Positions 1 to 13,200 of a DNA stretch of 64,000 bases are shown piece after piece (the stretch's first letter is position 1; each line of letters opens with the position of its first letter). The DNA comes from Sesamum alatum (taxonomy: Eukaryota; Streptophyta; Magnoliopsida; Lamiales; Pedaliaceae). Below the pieces are notes generated by a model that had not been told where the DNA came from, searched no databases, and saw only the letters and a program-made list of their open reading frames with translations. The position numbers were made by a program, and so were the translations under genes. The stretch is taken from assembly GCA_034509735.1 (NCBI GenBank), contig JACGWO010000003.1, forward strand, positions 35,672,466 through 35,736,465, written 5' to 3'.

Positions 1-449
1 GTAAAAAGTTATGGGATCAGAATTTGCACATGTTAGTTGTCCTGTGCAGTAAGATGTATTAACTTAGAAGTAAGATGTCAGGTGATGGTTGATAAATCAT
101 AGGGATTGCCATTGACATAGTAGTTTTTCATATTTGAGTTTCAGAAAATTTGATATTACGGTTATGTCTGAAGGGATAGAGGGGACAGAAAGAATTGCTA
201 CATTTAGTGTTTGGTATGAAGCTCAGCAAACCTGGGCATTGATCCAAGTGCAGTATCGCATGGAGGGTGCTTGTAGTCTGAAAATTAATTCTCTATTTTG
301 TGTTGTTTGAAGTCCACATATTTTGCTAGTAAACTAAGCTATCTTCAGTTGTATCTGGTATCACATGCATGAGATATGTTATTATATACCATTGCTCTCA
401 TTGTATCACATTCTGAATAAAGCAAACTGTTTTGTGAACTTTATTGCAG

Positions 450-3400
450 GTTTCTGTCATTTTTTTCTGATAAAGCTAAAATGGAAGAATCTGATGATGT
501 TCATGCTGCTTTGGCTCTAATGTACGGTTATGCTGCAAAATATGCTCCATCGACAGTTATTGAAGCCAGAATTGATGCACTCGTGGTACGGTAGAATCAT
601 TCTTGTTTTGTTTCGTTGATTTGCTCTACCTGCTCTAAGTGTTTGTCGTGAAATCTGGACATATGCATGTGCAAATTTGCTTTTCTTGAAGTAGTCTGAA
701 CTTGCATTTTGTGTAACATTATTCTTTCAATTAAGTAACTCCTTCAAACTTAGGTGAATTTGCTGGGGTGGGGACGGGGAGGGGGGGGGGGGGGGGTTGA
801 AAGACCCAGGCTGCCTCAAGTTTTGGAGATATATTAAGGCCCTTATGTGTTTCTACCTTTGTCAATAGTTCAACAATCAAATTACTTTTATGGGCCCCTC
901 TGATAACTGTCCCTCAGAAATTAAGCTTAACACATAAACAAGCTAAAAGTTTAGGGCCTTAGGCGTTACCCTAATTGATTAGTGTTATAATTAATTGTTT
1001 CATTTGCTTCATATGCTTCATATCAACTCTCCTATTACTACTGTAAATGAGATGCCATTTTCAGACATGAAATTGGTGGAAACTATACTTAGCAATAAGA
1101 TGGGAAATGATACCTTGTATATTGTTTCCTTACCTACATGAAGAATATCAGAAAATTTCAAAACAAATTCGATCATAGATGAGTTTTATCATATGAAAGA
1201 AATCGTGTGGAGCTTCAATAAATTTTTGCAATTGATTGTTTGTAATTTTTTATAGCATCATCATTACCTTGAAAAGTTTGCTTTTTATTGTACGTGTCAG
1301 TTGCATTTACTTATTTGTTAAATATCTAATCTGTATGATAAAGAGATTGTAATTTTTTTTTTCTTTCTTGATAGCAGTTCGGCCTCCTTAATCTTTCAGT
1401 CTTGCATCTCACCCTGGTCTGGAACTTTGTAGCGTATAAGATATGCATCTGACAATAGAGAAGCTTAATAACTGTTTGCACCATATGGAGCATTAAATTT
1501 TCAACTCATTGACTGCTTGGTAGTTGGCTAATATGAGATGTATTTGACCAACATGGAAATGTTTAGTGGATTTGATATGATTTTCATTGCTGATAGACTA
1601 GTAGGTACAAGTGAAATGCTTGAAGGGGTGGAGGGGGTGGATATTTCCACATCTTATTTATTGTTGAATGGTTTGTGTCCCTATATACTTTGATAGGACT
1701 GCTGGACTAAAATATTGATACCAGGATACTTGAAAAGTTAATAGGGTAGTTCTCCAATCCTGTGAGAGAAGCCTCTTTTATATATGGTGGATTGATATAT
1801 TTATGCTTGGCAGTTGTAATAATACTATTTTAGCATGGTGGATAGATGTTTGTTATTGTTGTGGACTTCTCTTATTGTTATGTATGCTGACTAGCTGTAC
1901 CTGAAAGGAGAGCGTTGAAACTTGTGGAAGGGTATTTTCTCTTCAGTCCTTATTTGATATTGGGTGGTCTAAGAGCAAATCATATCTTTTCTATGGTTGG
2001 ATTATGATTATTATGTACATAATTTCTCATGATGATTCCGACAAAATAAAACAGATAATAGTAGCAGATCTCTAGTGAGACTGCCTTGTATCAATTTGTA
2101 CGCGGGTTCTTTGAGTGTTGAAAGGAGAGCGTTGAAACTTGTGGAAGGGTATTTTCTCTTCAGTCCTTATTTGATATTGGGTGGTCTAAGAGCAAATCAT
2201 ATCTTTCTATGGTTGGATTATGATTATTATGTACATAATTTCTCATGATGATTCCGACAAAATAAAACAGATAATAGTAGCAGATCTCTAGTGAGACTGC
2301 CTTGTATCAATTTGTACGCGGGTTCTTTGAGTGTTCTACTGATGCAATGCATGAGGTTTGTACTGTACCTCTTTTAACCATAATTTATGCTACTGGAACT
2401 GTGTAGTTGTTTCTTAGTTTTACCTGCAAAATATTGCACATATTTATAATATATTTTACTGTTCTGAATTCTTGCACCTGTTCGGACATATTTGCATGTG
2501 CGTGTATACACACACACAGTTGATACCTTTTTTCCGTTGTTTTACAGGGAACTAATATGCTTTCACGCCTTCTTAATGTACGGCATCCTACAGCAAAGCA
2601 GGCGGTTATCACTGCTATTGATTTACTGGGTTTGTGAATTCAACTAAATTATTTGGAATGAACGGGCATTTTATTATTTATGTTCACACTTTGAAATGGC
2701 TTGTGAATTATATTTATGTGAACAGAGTTATTTCTCATGATTGGCAACGGATTGAGAAATGAATGTACAACCGAAAATATAGCATATTTGTTGCTTTACC
2801 ATGCTTCAGAATCTACTTTCTGACTTTGTACCATATGGTTCATCTAACACATGATGATGCGTCTTGCCGTCTTCTGTCCTTTATTCAATCTATGGGGGAC
2901 TGAAATGAAAGATTTTGCCCATGCAGGTCAGGCTGTAATTGGTGCTGCTGAAAGTGGCACATCATTTCCATTGAAAAGGAGAGATATGCTTCTTGACTAC
3001 ATATTGACTTTAATGGGCCGAGATGATGAAGATGGAATTTCTGAGTCTAATCTGGAGCTCCTGCATACTCAGGTTTGTTTTTGGGAGTATCTGTTTTGAT
3101 TCCTATTTTTACATGAACTTGGTGGCTAATGGCCAATTATGAAAGATCCCCAGTTGCGGATCTGTTTCTTACTTTGAACTTTTGCTCTCAAATTGAACAT
3201 TGCTCGCAACCAGGCAAGGGAAGGATGCAATTCTTTCTGAAAAAAAGATAGTGAGAGGAGGGGGGAGAACATAATTTTGCCTAATTGGCGGATATTTTTT
3301 AAGCTGACATGATTCTGCTTCATATCACAGAAAGCTATGGATAGGGATTCATTTCTATGAGCTACTGGTTGAGAGGTCCACAGAAAATTGTCTAGCACGC

Positions 3401-6400
3401 ATTCTTTCATAGGCCCTTCATTAGTGCCCTTTGGACAGGGTATATAAAGTTAGAAGAATTTAAGACATATAATGTTAAGGAATGAAACTTGGCCTTTGAT
3501 TAGGGCCAGTCTCACATGATATACAGAATTAGGTGAATTCGTTGATAAGATAGAGATCCTAACGATCGAAATTAACCTATTCAACAACTTCACTGTTTGT
3601 GGAGGACCCCGAGAGATCAAGAAAGCCAGTGGTCCATCTTTCAGAACTTTTATGCACCAAGCAAGAGAATTTGTCTTGGAGCTTCCTCATATATTTCAAA
3701 ACCATGAATAAAATGATTTTTTTGGTTCAAAATTTAACCCCGTGTTTTAGGCTGATATTGAGACTTTCATGCATCCAACTCTTGTTTAGGCTGTGTTTTC
3801 ACTTCGGCTATTACCTTTTTGTGCCAGCCTTTCCTTTCTGTTTCCCTAAATCTCAATGTTCTATGCAGTGCCTTGCTTTAAGTGCTTGTACCACTTTGGT
3901 TTCTGTGGAGCCAAAATTGACCACTGAAACGAGAAACCTTGTTCTTAAGGTGCGGCTCCATGCAGTTAATGTGTTAGTCTGAACAAATTTTCCTCTGTTT
4001 CTGAATATCTTACGTTTTGCAGGCGACTTTAGGATTTTTTGGTTTACCAAATGATCCTCCTGATGTTATCCATGGTCTTATACATAATCTTATTACTCTT
4101 CTCTGTGCAATCCTTGTTACAAGGTACTTATTGATTAAAAAATACGTATTGTTACCTTGTTATGCCTATTTGCAAGAACTACTATTAAAGACTTCATGCA
4201 TGTTTGGGACTGCTTCATTCTGTTAACCTCCCAGAGTCGGAAAACCAGCAACACGAATGCACCTATGAAACCTACTAACTGGTAAATATATTATGCTAGA
4301 TTCTGGTTTGCTGCCTGGCGGCAACCCAGGAGAAGCTGGCCTCTTTTTGGTTAGTTGGAATAGCTACCGTATATGTCAGAGACTCAAAAAGGAGTCCATG
4401 GTCTTTTCTGCTAAATGGAAGTATTCATATAACAAAAAGGACAACCTAGGCAATTTGTAGGCAACTGGGCATTCACCTATAACAAAGGTTGACTGCACTG
4501 GATAGACCACCTTTTAACGCGAGAAATCTCTCGTCTCTTTGAGTTATCACCGGAACCTAATGAACTACATTCTAGTTGCTTCACGGTTCTCAGAATAGGA
4601 AGTTTAGATATTCTATTCTTGTCTCTATGTAGAGTTATTTAATCTTCTCTAGTGTGTTTTCTTTTAAGATTTAGTTTGGTTTCCCCGAGTCTATATGATG
4701 TGGTCTTGATGTCTTCCTTCTCTAATTACATGGCTTGTTCATGAAGTGATAATGTCATCTCTTCACTATTATAGGTTTTTTGAGTGATGTACCTGACCAA
4801 GGTCCCTTTTTCCCACCCTAATACCCTCATACATGCGCACTCTCTGGTCTGTTAATTATGTTGACTATCTTCACACAATGGATAAAAAGCTTTTCGGCAT
4901 TTTAGTTATTATTAAGATTGCCGATATACAACAATGTCCTTGGACATATTCTTGACAAGGTATTTTACTCAGTGGAGAGGATGGAAGAAGTCGAGCAGAG
5001 CAGCTATTGCATATCTTGAGACAGATAGATCCATATGTTTCTTCCTCTGTGGAATATCAGAGGAAAAGAGGTTGTCTTGCTGCTTATGAGATGCTTCATA
5101 AGTTTCGGACTATATGTGTTAGTGGATACTGCTCGCTTGGCTGCCAAGGAAGTTGTACTCACAACAAACAAATTGACCGTGCTTCAAATTCCAATTTTTC
5201 CAATTTACCATGTTGGTTTCTCTCTCTTGCTCTGCTCCCCTCTCAGCTTTTGACTGTTTTTGCTCTGATCTCATTACCAAGCTATTCTATTGTCAGCTGC
5301 ATTTGTATCCCCGAGTCGTGATGCTTTGTGCTTAGGGGAGAGGATCATGGCATATCTTCCACGATGTGCAGATACAAATCCGGAAGTTAGAAAAACCTCT
5401 GCTCAGGTCTGTAATTGCCTTATCCTGTCCTTCCTATTTCTTGACCTATGTCAACTCTACGTGAATTAGAATGGCTAGATTGGGTCGTTTGTTTTTTGGT
5501 CAATTATTGGTTAGCATGATATAGAGATTATGCCGTCATTTTAGCTATCTGTTTTAATATTATCCCCTATCTGCAGATTCTTGATTTATTTTTCAGCATT
5601 TCTCTTTCATTACCGAGGTCGGCTAACTCAAGTTCTGGACTTGATATTGAATTGTGTTATGGAGCTTTATCAGCACTTGAGGATGTTATTGCTATCTTGC
5701 GAAGTGTAAGTCAAATCAGAAATCTCTTCTTTTTTTAATTTATTCTTATTGTACTTCTTTAAAGGTCATCGGCAGGATAAATTTGTCTACTCTAACTTCT
5801 ACTTGCACTTCAAGTTATTTTTCTCATTTCTACTCTTTTCTATAGGATGCTTCACTCGATCCATCAGAGGTATTCAACAGGATTGTTTCCTCTGTTTGTA
5901 TATTGTTCACTAAGAATGAGGTAATTTATATTCCTACTCTCACTGTCTTCTGACTTTTTGAAATAGTTAAAACCTTTTGACAAGCTATCTTACCTCAATC
6001 CATCTCCATTCAATTTGCCCAGCTTGTTTCGGCCCTACATGTTTGCTCAACAGCTATATGTGACAAGATCAGGCAGTCTGCTGAAGGTGCGATTCAAGCT
6101 GTGACTGAGTTCATTACTAAGAGGGGTAGGGAGCTGAATGAGGCTGATATCTCAAGGTTAGTAAGACAACTATGATTCAATTGTTAAACTCAATTTATCA
6201 AATAATTTTACATTTGCATTAACTGAGGTTCTTGTGGATATGGCACCAGGACGACACAGTCCTTGCTCTCTGCAGCAGTTCATGTAACTGAGAAGTACCT
6301 ACGTCAAGAAACACTGAATGCTGTATCCTTATATTTATGTTTCATCTCTACTCACCAATTGTGGAAATAAACTGGCCGTAGCTTTTTCCGTTATTAATAC

Positions 6401-9400
6401 TAGTTCTCTTATTGACCCCTGAAATCTGGGAATGATTCAGTTGCAAAGATTTAATTGCAGTCTCAAGATTAGTTTCTTTAATGGTTGAAAGATCTCTTCT
6501 CTTGCTGAGAACACCAGCTCCAGAACTGTTTTTGATGAAGTGTTGACTGCTGCTGAGAGAGATATAGCCACGAAAGATGTATCAAGGTTACGTGGTGGCT
6601 GGCCAATACAAGAAGCATTTCATGTGAGTCTTGAATTATTGTCATATAGTATCGTGTCACTTGCTGATCTGTCACCTTTTTTTGTGGGATTTGTTTGCAT
6701 CACTGTCTGATCTCTTTAAGATTCTCCATTAGTGCTGTTATTTTATCTAGTCATGAAGATCACATACTGGTGATGATGTTTTTGTGCGTATCAAGTTCAA
6801 TGATTTCCTATTCTCTCTGTCTTTTCAGTTTTGTGGTATTTATATTCGTTGATTTTTCGTTTTTCTCTGGTTTTCACCTTTTTGTTTAGACCTTTGTTCT
6901 TAGAGATAGATGTTCTTTTCCTTTTTTATTTCTTTCAGAACTTGTCTTTTTCAAAGATCATTGATGGCAGTAGGATTTGTTCGGGCAGTGGGGAGTATTG
7001 TGTGGGTGGGATACAAAATTCAAATGTATGGGTTAAACATTCAGATTTCCGATTATCTTTTAAGCAATTAGTCATGGAGATGTCTATGTGATATATCTTC
7101 ATATCTAAATGCTAGTCTGTTTCCAATTTGTCTGCTTACCTCGTCCAGCTCCAAAGTTCTTTAAGAGTCACTTCTTGGTTGGTGCTTTACTACAATGTCA
7201 AATATTAAATATCTCCGCCACCTTTGTGCTTCACATGTTACTATGATCAGTGTGATTATTTGCCTGCAACTTACTCAATTTTCTATGTTAGCTGGTAAAG
7301 GGGAACTTTTTATATCCAAATAGAAGTGTTTATATTTTAGGATGACTATCTTTGTCAAGAAAGCTAGAAATGGAAATGTGCCGAATTTTAGAATACCTAG
7401 GAAGCTTCAAGGATCCTATTAGGCATCACCCACCACTATAATTATATCAGGCTATTGCTTTGAAAGTTTAAGAACAAACTAAGATTTGAAGCTTAAATTT
7501 TCATTGCGCACTAGTTTGGCCATGTAGACATCAGTATGACTGAAATGACCGAAATGTTCTTTGGTCATTCGACTGGTCTTGCTACCTAGTTCCACTATCA
7601 GCGAATTGTTTTCCCAGATCCAACTGTTAGAAATTCTGATGCCAGCTGCAAAATTAGGTTGTGAACCTTATCTGGCAGCTGCTAGCAACTGTTAGAATGG
7701 AATGACCTCCCAAAAGTCCACGAGAAATACATAAATGCTATTTTGTGTGCATATGCTGGAGCTACTGGATTAATAATTGTGCATTCTTAGGCTGAGAGCA
7801 AACAAAAGTTTTCTTTGTAATGGCTTGCTATAATATATCAATAGGTTCTTTGTGTCCAAGTTCAATGCTTTGTCAATCGGTAGTCTGGTGATTTATGGAA
7901 TGCAACCTGTTTACGGAAACTAATTGAAGAGTTCTTGAAAGAGACAGTTAAATAGAATCTTAGATGGAAGATAGTGGGATATCAAGTTCTTATTTTAGTT
8001 CATAAGTTTGCTACGAAAAACGAGCTCTTGAGGTATCTAATATCGGGGGAGGCCCATATCACTGCCCACTAATGTTTTCTCTCTTTCTGTTGCATGCTCC
8101 ATCAAGTGTACCCATTTTGTTTCTTTCCAAATTCATTTATTTGGTTTTTGATGCTTTTGTTTTAATGCTCTTTTGACTTGTATCATTTGCTTTCATGGAA
8201 TTATTAGGCATTTTCCCAGCATGCAGTTCTTTCTTATTCATTCCTGGAGCATGTAATTTCCATCCTGAATCAGACGCCTATCTTTCAAGGTGATTATGGT
8301 AAGGGGGAGAACTCCAGCAATTCTGGGGAGAGCCATGTGGAAGATAATATGTTGAATGCTGCTGTAACAGCTCTTACTGCTGTCTTCAGGTCGACTTTGT
8401 ATTGCATTACTTTGTTTTCTTGTCTACGTTTACAATGACCAACTGTTTGTTCATGTTACTTGCAGAGGCGGTGGCAAAGTTGGAAAAAGGGCTGTGGAGC
8501 AAAAATATGGTTCTGTCCTTGCAACTCTTGTGCTTCACTTAGGAACTTGTCATAGATTAGCTAGTTCCGGTCAGCAGGAACCACTGCGGTATCAAACTAG
8601 CATATTTTCTTACATACATTCAGTGGAACTGGAACTAATTGGTGAATTTCCATTCTTTGTTTGACCGCCTACACTTGATTTTTCAGCGCTCTACTGGTTG
8701 CATTTAATGCATTCTGTGAATGTGTTGGTGATCTGGAGATGGGAAAGGTATATTAGCCTTTGGTTAGTGAAATTTAAACTATAAATCTTTGTAGTTTGAA
8801 TTTGGCAGTCTATAAAAGCAAGTTACATGCAGATTCTGGCTAGAGACAGAGAACAAAGTGAAGAGGATGCATGGATTGGTCTGATTGGGGACCTGGCTAT
8901 GTGCATTTCCATAAAAAGGCCAAAAGAGGTAGTTCTTATCAGTCTCTTAGAATCAGTTGTTTAATTGAGCTATTATATCAATATTAACTGAAGGCATGTT
9001 TGTCTCACCACTAGAAGATAGGGATCTATGTACATGCGACCTATGGAACTCTTAGATAAGCCCTTGGGACCTATTTGATCAGGAGGCAATATGGATGGAA
9101 TATTGATGTCTACTATGCTGCACATTTTCGCAAAGTTGGGCAGTAGACTGATTGCCCAACACTTCCGGAAATAATTATTGCTGCAAGTTCCTATTTTTGT
9201 ATAGGGTATGCTAAGGTGGTCTTGGACTCCTTACATAGGCTCTCAGTAGAATGTTCGGATTATGTGAGTAGTCACAAGAAAGCTTGTCTATCTCATTGGT
9301 TAAAGGTATATAACATATACTGTGTAATTTGTGAAGATATAAAGAAGTATTTGTACTGCTCTTTAACGCGAAGATACCTCTTAAGGTAAGAGGATCTATA

Positions 9401-10245
9401 GATGTGTTGCTATAGTGTTGTGAAGGTATTTCCAAGACAGTAAAACTAGAAAAGTAATTCTTTATAACTGCTTTTGGCGCCTTTGCGATTCACTCCTGGT
9501 TTGACAATATGCATAATTGTTAGTTTAATCACCCCAAGGATTATGCAAGATGTGTAACCCATGTTCATGTGTTACTTGAATTACCCTGGAAAGACATGTC
9601 AAGAGATTGCATGTAACGGTAGGAACTTGCCGAGAGGTTCTATAGAATATGGAGCATCATATTTGAAGGATGAAACAGATAAGGTTTATCTGTTAAACTT
9701 CTGAACTGCTTCTGTTGTTTGAACTTGTTGCGCTATTCTTGTTACTCTGTGTAGTGCCTTATGACACCAGACCAGACTGTCTAGGGAGACTAAATGCATC
9801 AAAATCCCATTCTTCTCTCTGGAAATACAAGTACTCATATAACGTAACTCCTGCTTGTTTGCTTGTGTATTTTTATCGCTTCTCCATTTCACCTATTTAT
9901 CACCACTCAGGTCCCTATGATTTGTTTGATTCTTTGTAAATCATTGGATCGGCCCACAAGACATCTGAGGGAAGCTGCAGCTGCTGTGTTGTCAGAGTTT
10001 GTGCGATTTAGGTATATTTATTTGTAATTCTCCTCTTTCTATCTGTGAGACACATTGACATACTCATTCATGCCTGTGATTTCTGAGTATGAGTACATTA
10101 GTGTGACTAGTGTCTTTTTGTCTCCCATATCTTTTGGTTATAGCAGATGCTTTGTCCGTACAAGCTATTTAATCATGCTTTAATGTATAACGTCCAAGTA
10201 AGGTTTCTGTGGCTTAGGATTCTGCACCAAAGAACCTTTTCGGTG

Positions 10246-10290
<45 letters not shown>

Positions 10291-13200
10291 TTCAGAAAAT
10301 GGTTTTTGTGGCTTATGCTTCTGCACCACAAAACCTTTTTGGTGAAATACACACACACACACACATGTCAGATTTGGTTTCTGTGGCTTATATGCTTCTG
10401 CACCTCACAACTTTTTCGGTGAAATATATATATAGATGTACAGGTTTTTCCTGATATGCTCTTGGAGGTGGCTCTCTTATTGAATTTGTGGAAGCTTTAT
10501 ATGCTTCATCTAATTTTGGGAACTTGGGAATTAGCCAGGGATATGTGAGTTCGCCACTAGAGATAGAAGAAGTAAATGGCCCAGAAAATAAAGAAATAAC
10601 AGAAAATGAAGGGGAGAGGGAGAAAATATCTAAAGCCCGTACATTATAAGTGAAACAAAATGTCTCACCTTCTTTAATTAACTTGTCATGTAATTGGATA
10701 GTATGATATCCTTTTTGTTTTATATATTTAGATTTTGTGTCAAGCCCATGTTTTGCGTGTACCCAAATTAGATATTTATATTGATGAAACGGAATTACAT
10801 TCTGGGATTGGGCCCTTGGTGACTTTTTGATTACAGCGCCAGAGAAGAAATCTAAAGAGATACATCCATTGACAGATGAACTCTAAAGAAAAACAGGGGA
10901 GTGATACTTCTTCTGTAAGCTAAAAAAACCAGTCTTAATTATTAACCTGAATGCAAACCCCAGCCCTTGGGATTCCGGTGATCACTCATGAGAGCTTGGA
11001 GCCCGGTGATTGCTCCGGACAGCTTGAAGTCTGGGCCTTCCTACTTTGTTTTTAGACTTGTAGGCTACAACCTTCTTTAAACAAAGTAGTTTTCTTATAC
11101 TGTTCTCGTGCATACATTAGTCTTAATTTCTGAAGTACCTTCCCTCTGAAGGGGATAATATTCAAAGTAAGATGGATAAGCTACATGGTGCCCCCAGTCC
11201 CTGGAAGAACTCAACTATTGCATCTGGTAATGGCAACCAAAACATGCAAGTACTAGAGAAGCACATAATCTTTGATCAAAGTTCCCTATGAATGGTTTTG
11301 TGGATACTGGACTGCTCCCGTTTATTTTTGACGACTAGTGTCCAGAGTCTTCTTACGATGGTAATGCCTTATTGTACCGTCACGTTTGGAAAAAGAAGTT
11401 CATTTCCTGTATGATGGAAAGCGTTTTACTGTATGATGAATAACAGAGGCAATTATCCACCGGAGGTTTCCTGTTTTAGTATTTAATTTTGTGGAAAATG
11501 GAGAGTATTAGTGCCCTATAGCCTTATTATTTGATTTATTTCTTGATTCCAGTTCAAGTTGGTTTAAAATCTTAGTCCTGCTTTCAAATTCTCACGTCTA
11601 TTTTTTTCATTTTGCAGTGATAGTTTTGGTTCTTTGTTGGAGCAGATGGTTGAAGGACTATGTCGACATGTTTCTGATGATTCTCCAACTGTTAGGCGCC
11701 TTTGTTTAAGAGGACTTGTGCAGGTAGTTGATTGTAATCATAATCAGATTGTTTGAAGTAATTTCTAAACTTATCATGCATGCTTCTACTTTGACGGCAT
11801 CCCATTTTTTGTCTTGTACCGTGTCTATTTGCTGCTTGGATTCCCCTCCACCCCCTCTTCTTTTTTTGGGCAGTGGAGACCTGTATTTTACCTTGGCCAC
11901 TGGTTTCATCCAGTTTAGGCATTGTGGTTAGTTGGAACTTCTTTGCTTTTGCTATGTTTAGTAACTTTGGGTACAATGGAAGTCACCTCAGCCGAAATAG
12001 ATACCTTCATGTTGAAGGGGAGGGGGTTCTCTATGAAATGCTATAAGAGTTACTTTACATGAAATATCTGCTTCCTGTATTTAAACTTCAAAATTTGTCC
12101 TTCAATTATTTCAGATCATAAGAAATGGAGATGGATGTAGAAGCATCAATATATAGTTATTATTTGAAAATCTTGATGAATTTTGTGTTTCAACCGTTTT
12201 GTGGACGAGTCACTTACCTGCATGCCTTGCAGATGCCACCAGTCCATGTTCTCCAGTATACAACTCAAATTCTCAGTGTTATAGTTGCTTTGCTTGATGA
12301 TCCAGATGAATCAGTTCAGCTTACTGCTGTCTCGTGTTTGCTGACGGTGATTCTCTTGATATTCTTTACTCCATTAAACAACCCACCCCCAAAAAAGAAA
12401 AGAAAAGAAAACAAAAACTTGTGCATATGGTATGACGGTGTCACTTATTGTGCTAATATTCACTTTCTTAGGTTCTTGCATCGGCTTCCACTGTTGCTGT
12501 GGAACCCATTTTGCTTAATCTCTCAGTTCGGCTTCGTAATCTGCAAGTAAGTTTTCTAATACTAGAGCTTTGCATCATGATCTTCTAGCGTATTGATTTA
12601 GCAGGAAGTTCTTGGATGCCATATGGGAAGTTTGTGATTCATGAGAATTATATGAATTGCTCAATCGGTGAAGTAAGTTACAGCAAGTCTATAGCGGAAG
12701 CTGATTGACTTTCTAATACTTCATCCATTCACATTTGACTAGTCCTATTTCTTTTCCACATTTCCACTGATTCTGCTTTACCGATTTTTCTCTAGTTTTT
12801 GAAACAATTATTTGCTGTCTGAACTTACCTTGAAGAATTTGAAGACAGTGATTTAGCCACTATCGTTGGGGGGTACAATTGTAATAGATACATAAAAGTC
12901 CCACTTTTGCAACTCTTATCTAAAATTCAGCGCCAACTCAAACAGTGACATTCAATTGTGGTTGGAGGAAGTATGAAATGCCTAAGCTGTTCCAGGTTCA
13001 GCTGGAGAAGTGGTTGCTGAGACTTTTAATTTAACAATGGAATTTGATATTTAGCTAATTTAATCGGCTGCAACTTGTTTCTAAAATGATTATGTAATCT
13101 TCTTTGTGCACATCTAATAGATTTATATGTTTGTAAAATATTCATATAATTTACTTTAATGCCGAGTAGAATATGTGGTTATATATCTTAAAATTGGTAT

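Noticed and set aside
1..449. A possible SGR6 exon before 450
   Set aside because: No stretch here matches the family or has paired splice sites in the needed phase; the window probably opens inside an intron.
3599..3982. 127-codon plus-strand frame
   Set aside because: It reads through intron into the SGR6 exon 3869-3949; the exon is better explained by its splice sites, and the upstream part matches nothing.
10147..10422. Open frames with long IYIYIY or CVCV stretches
   Set aside because: Microsatellite translation inside an SGR6 intron.
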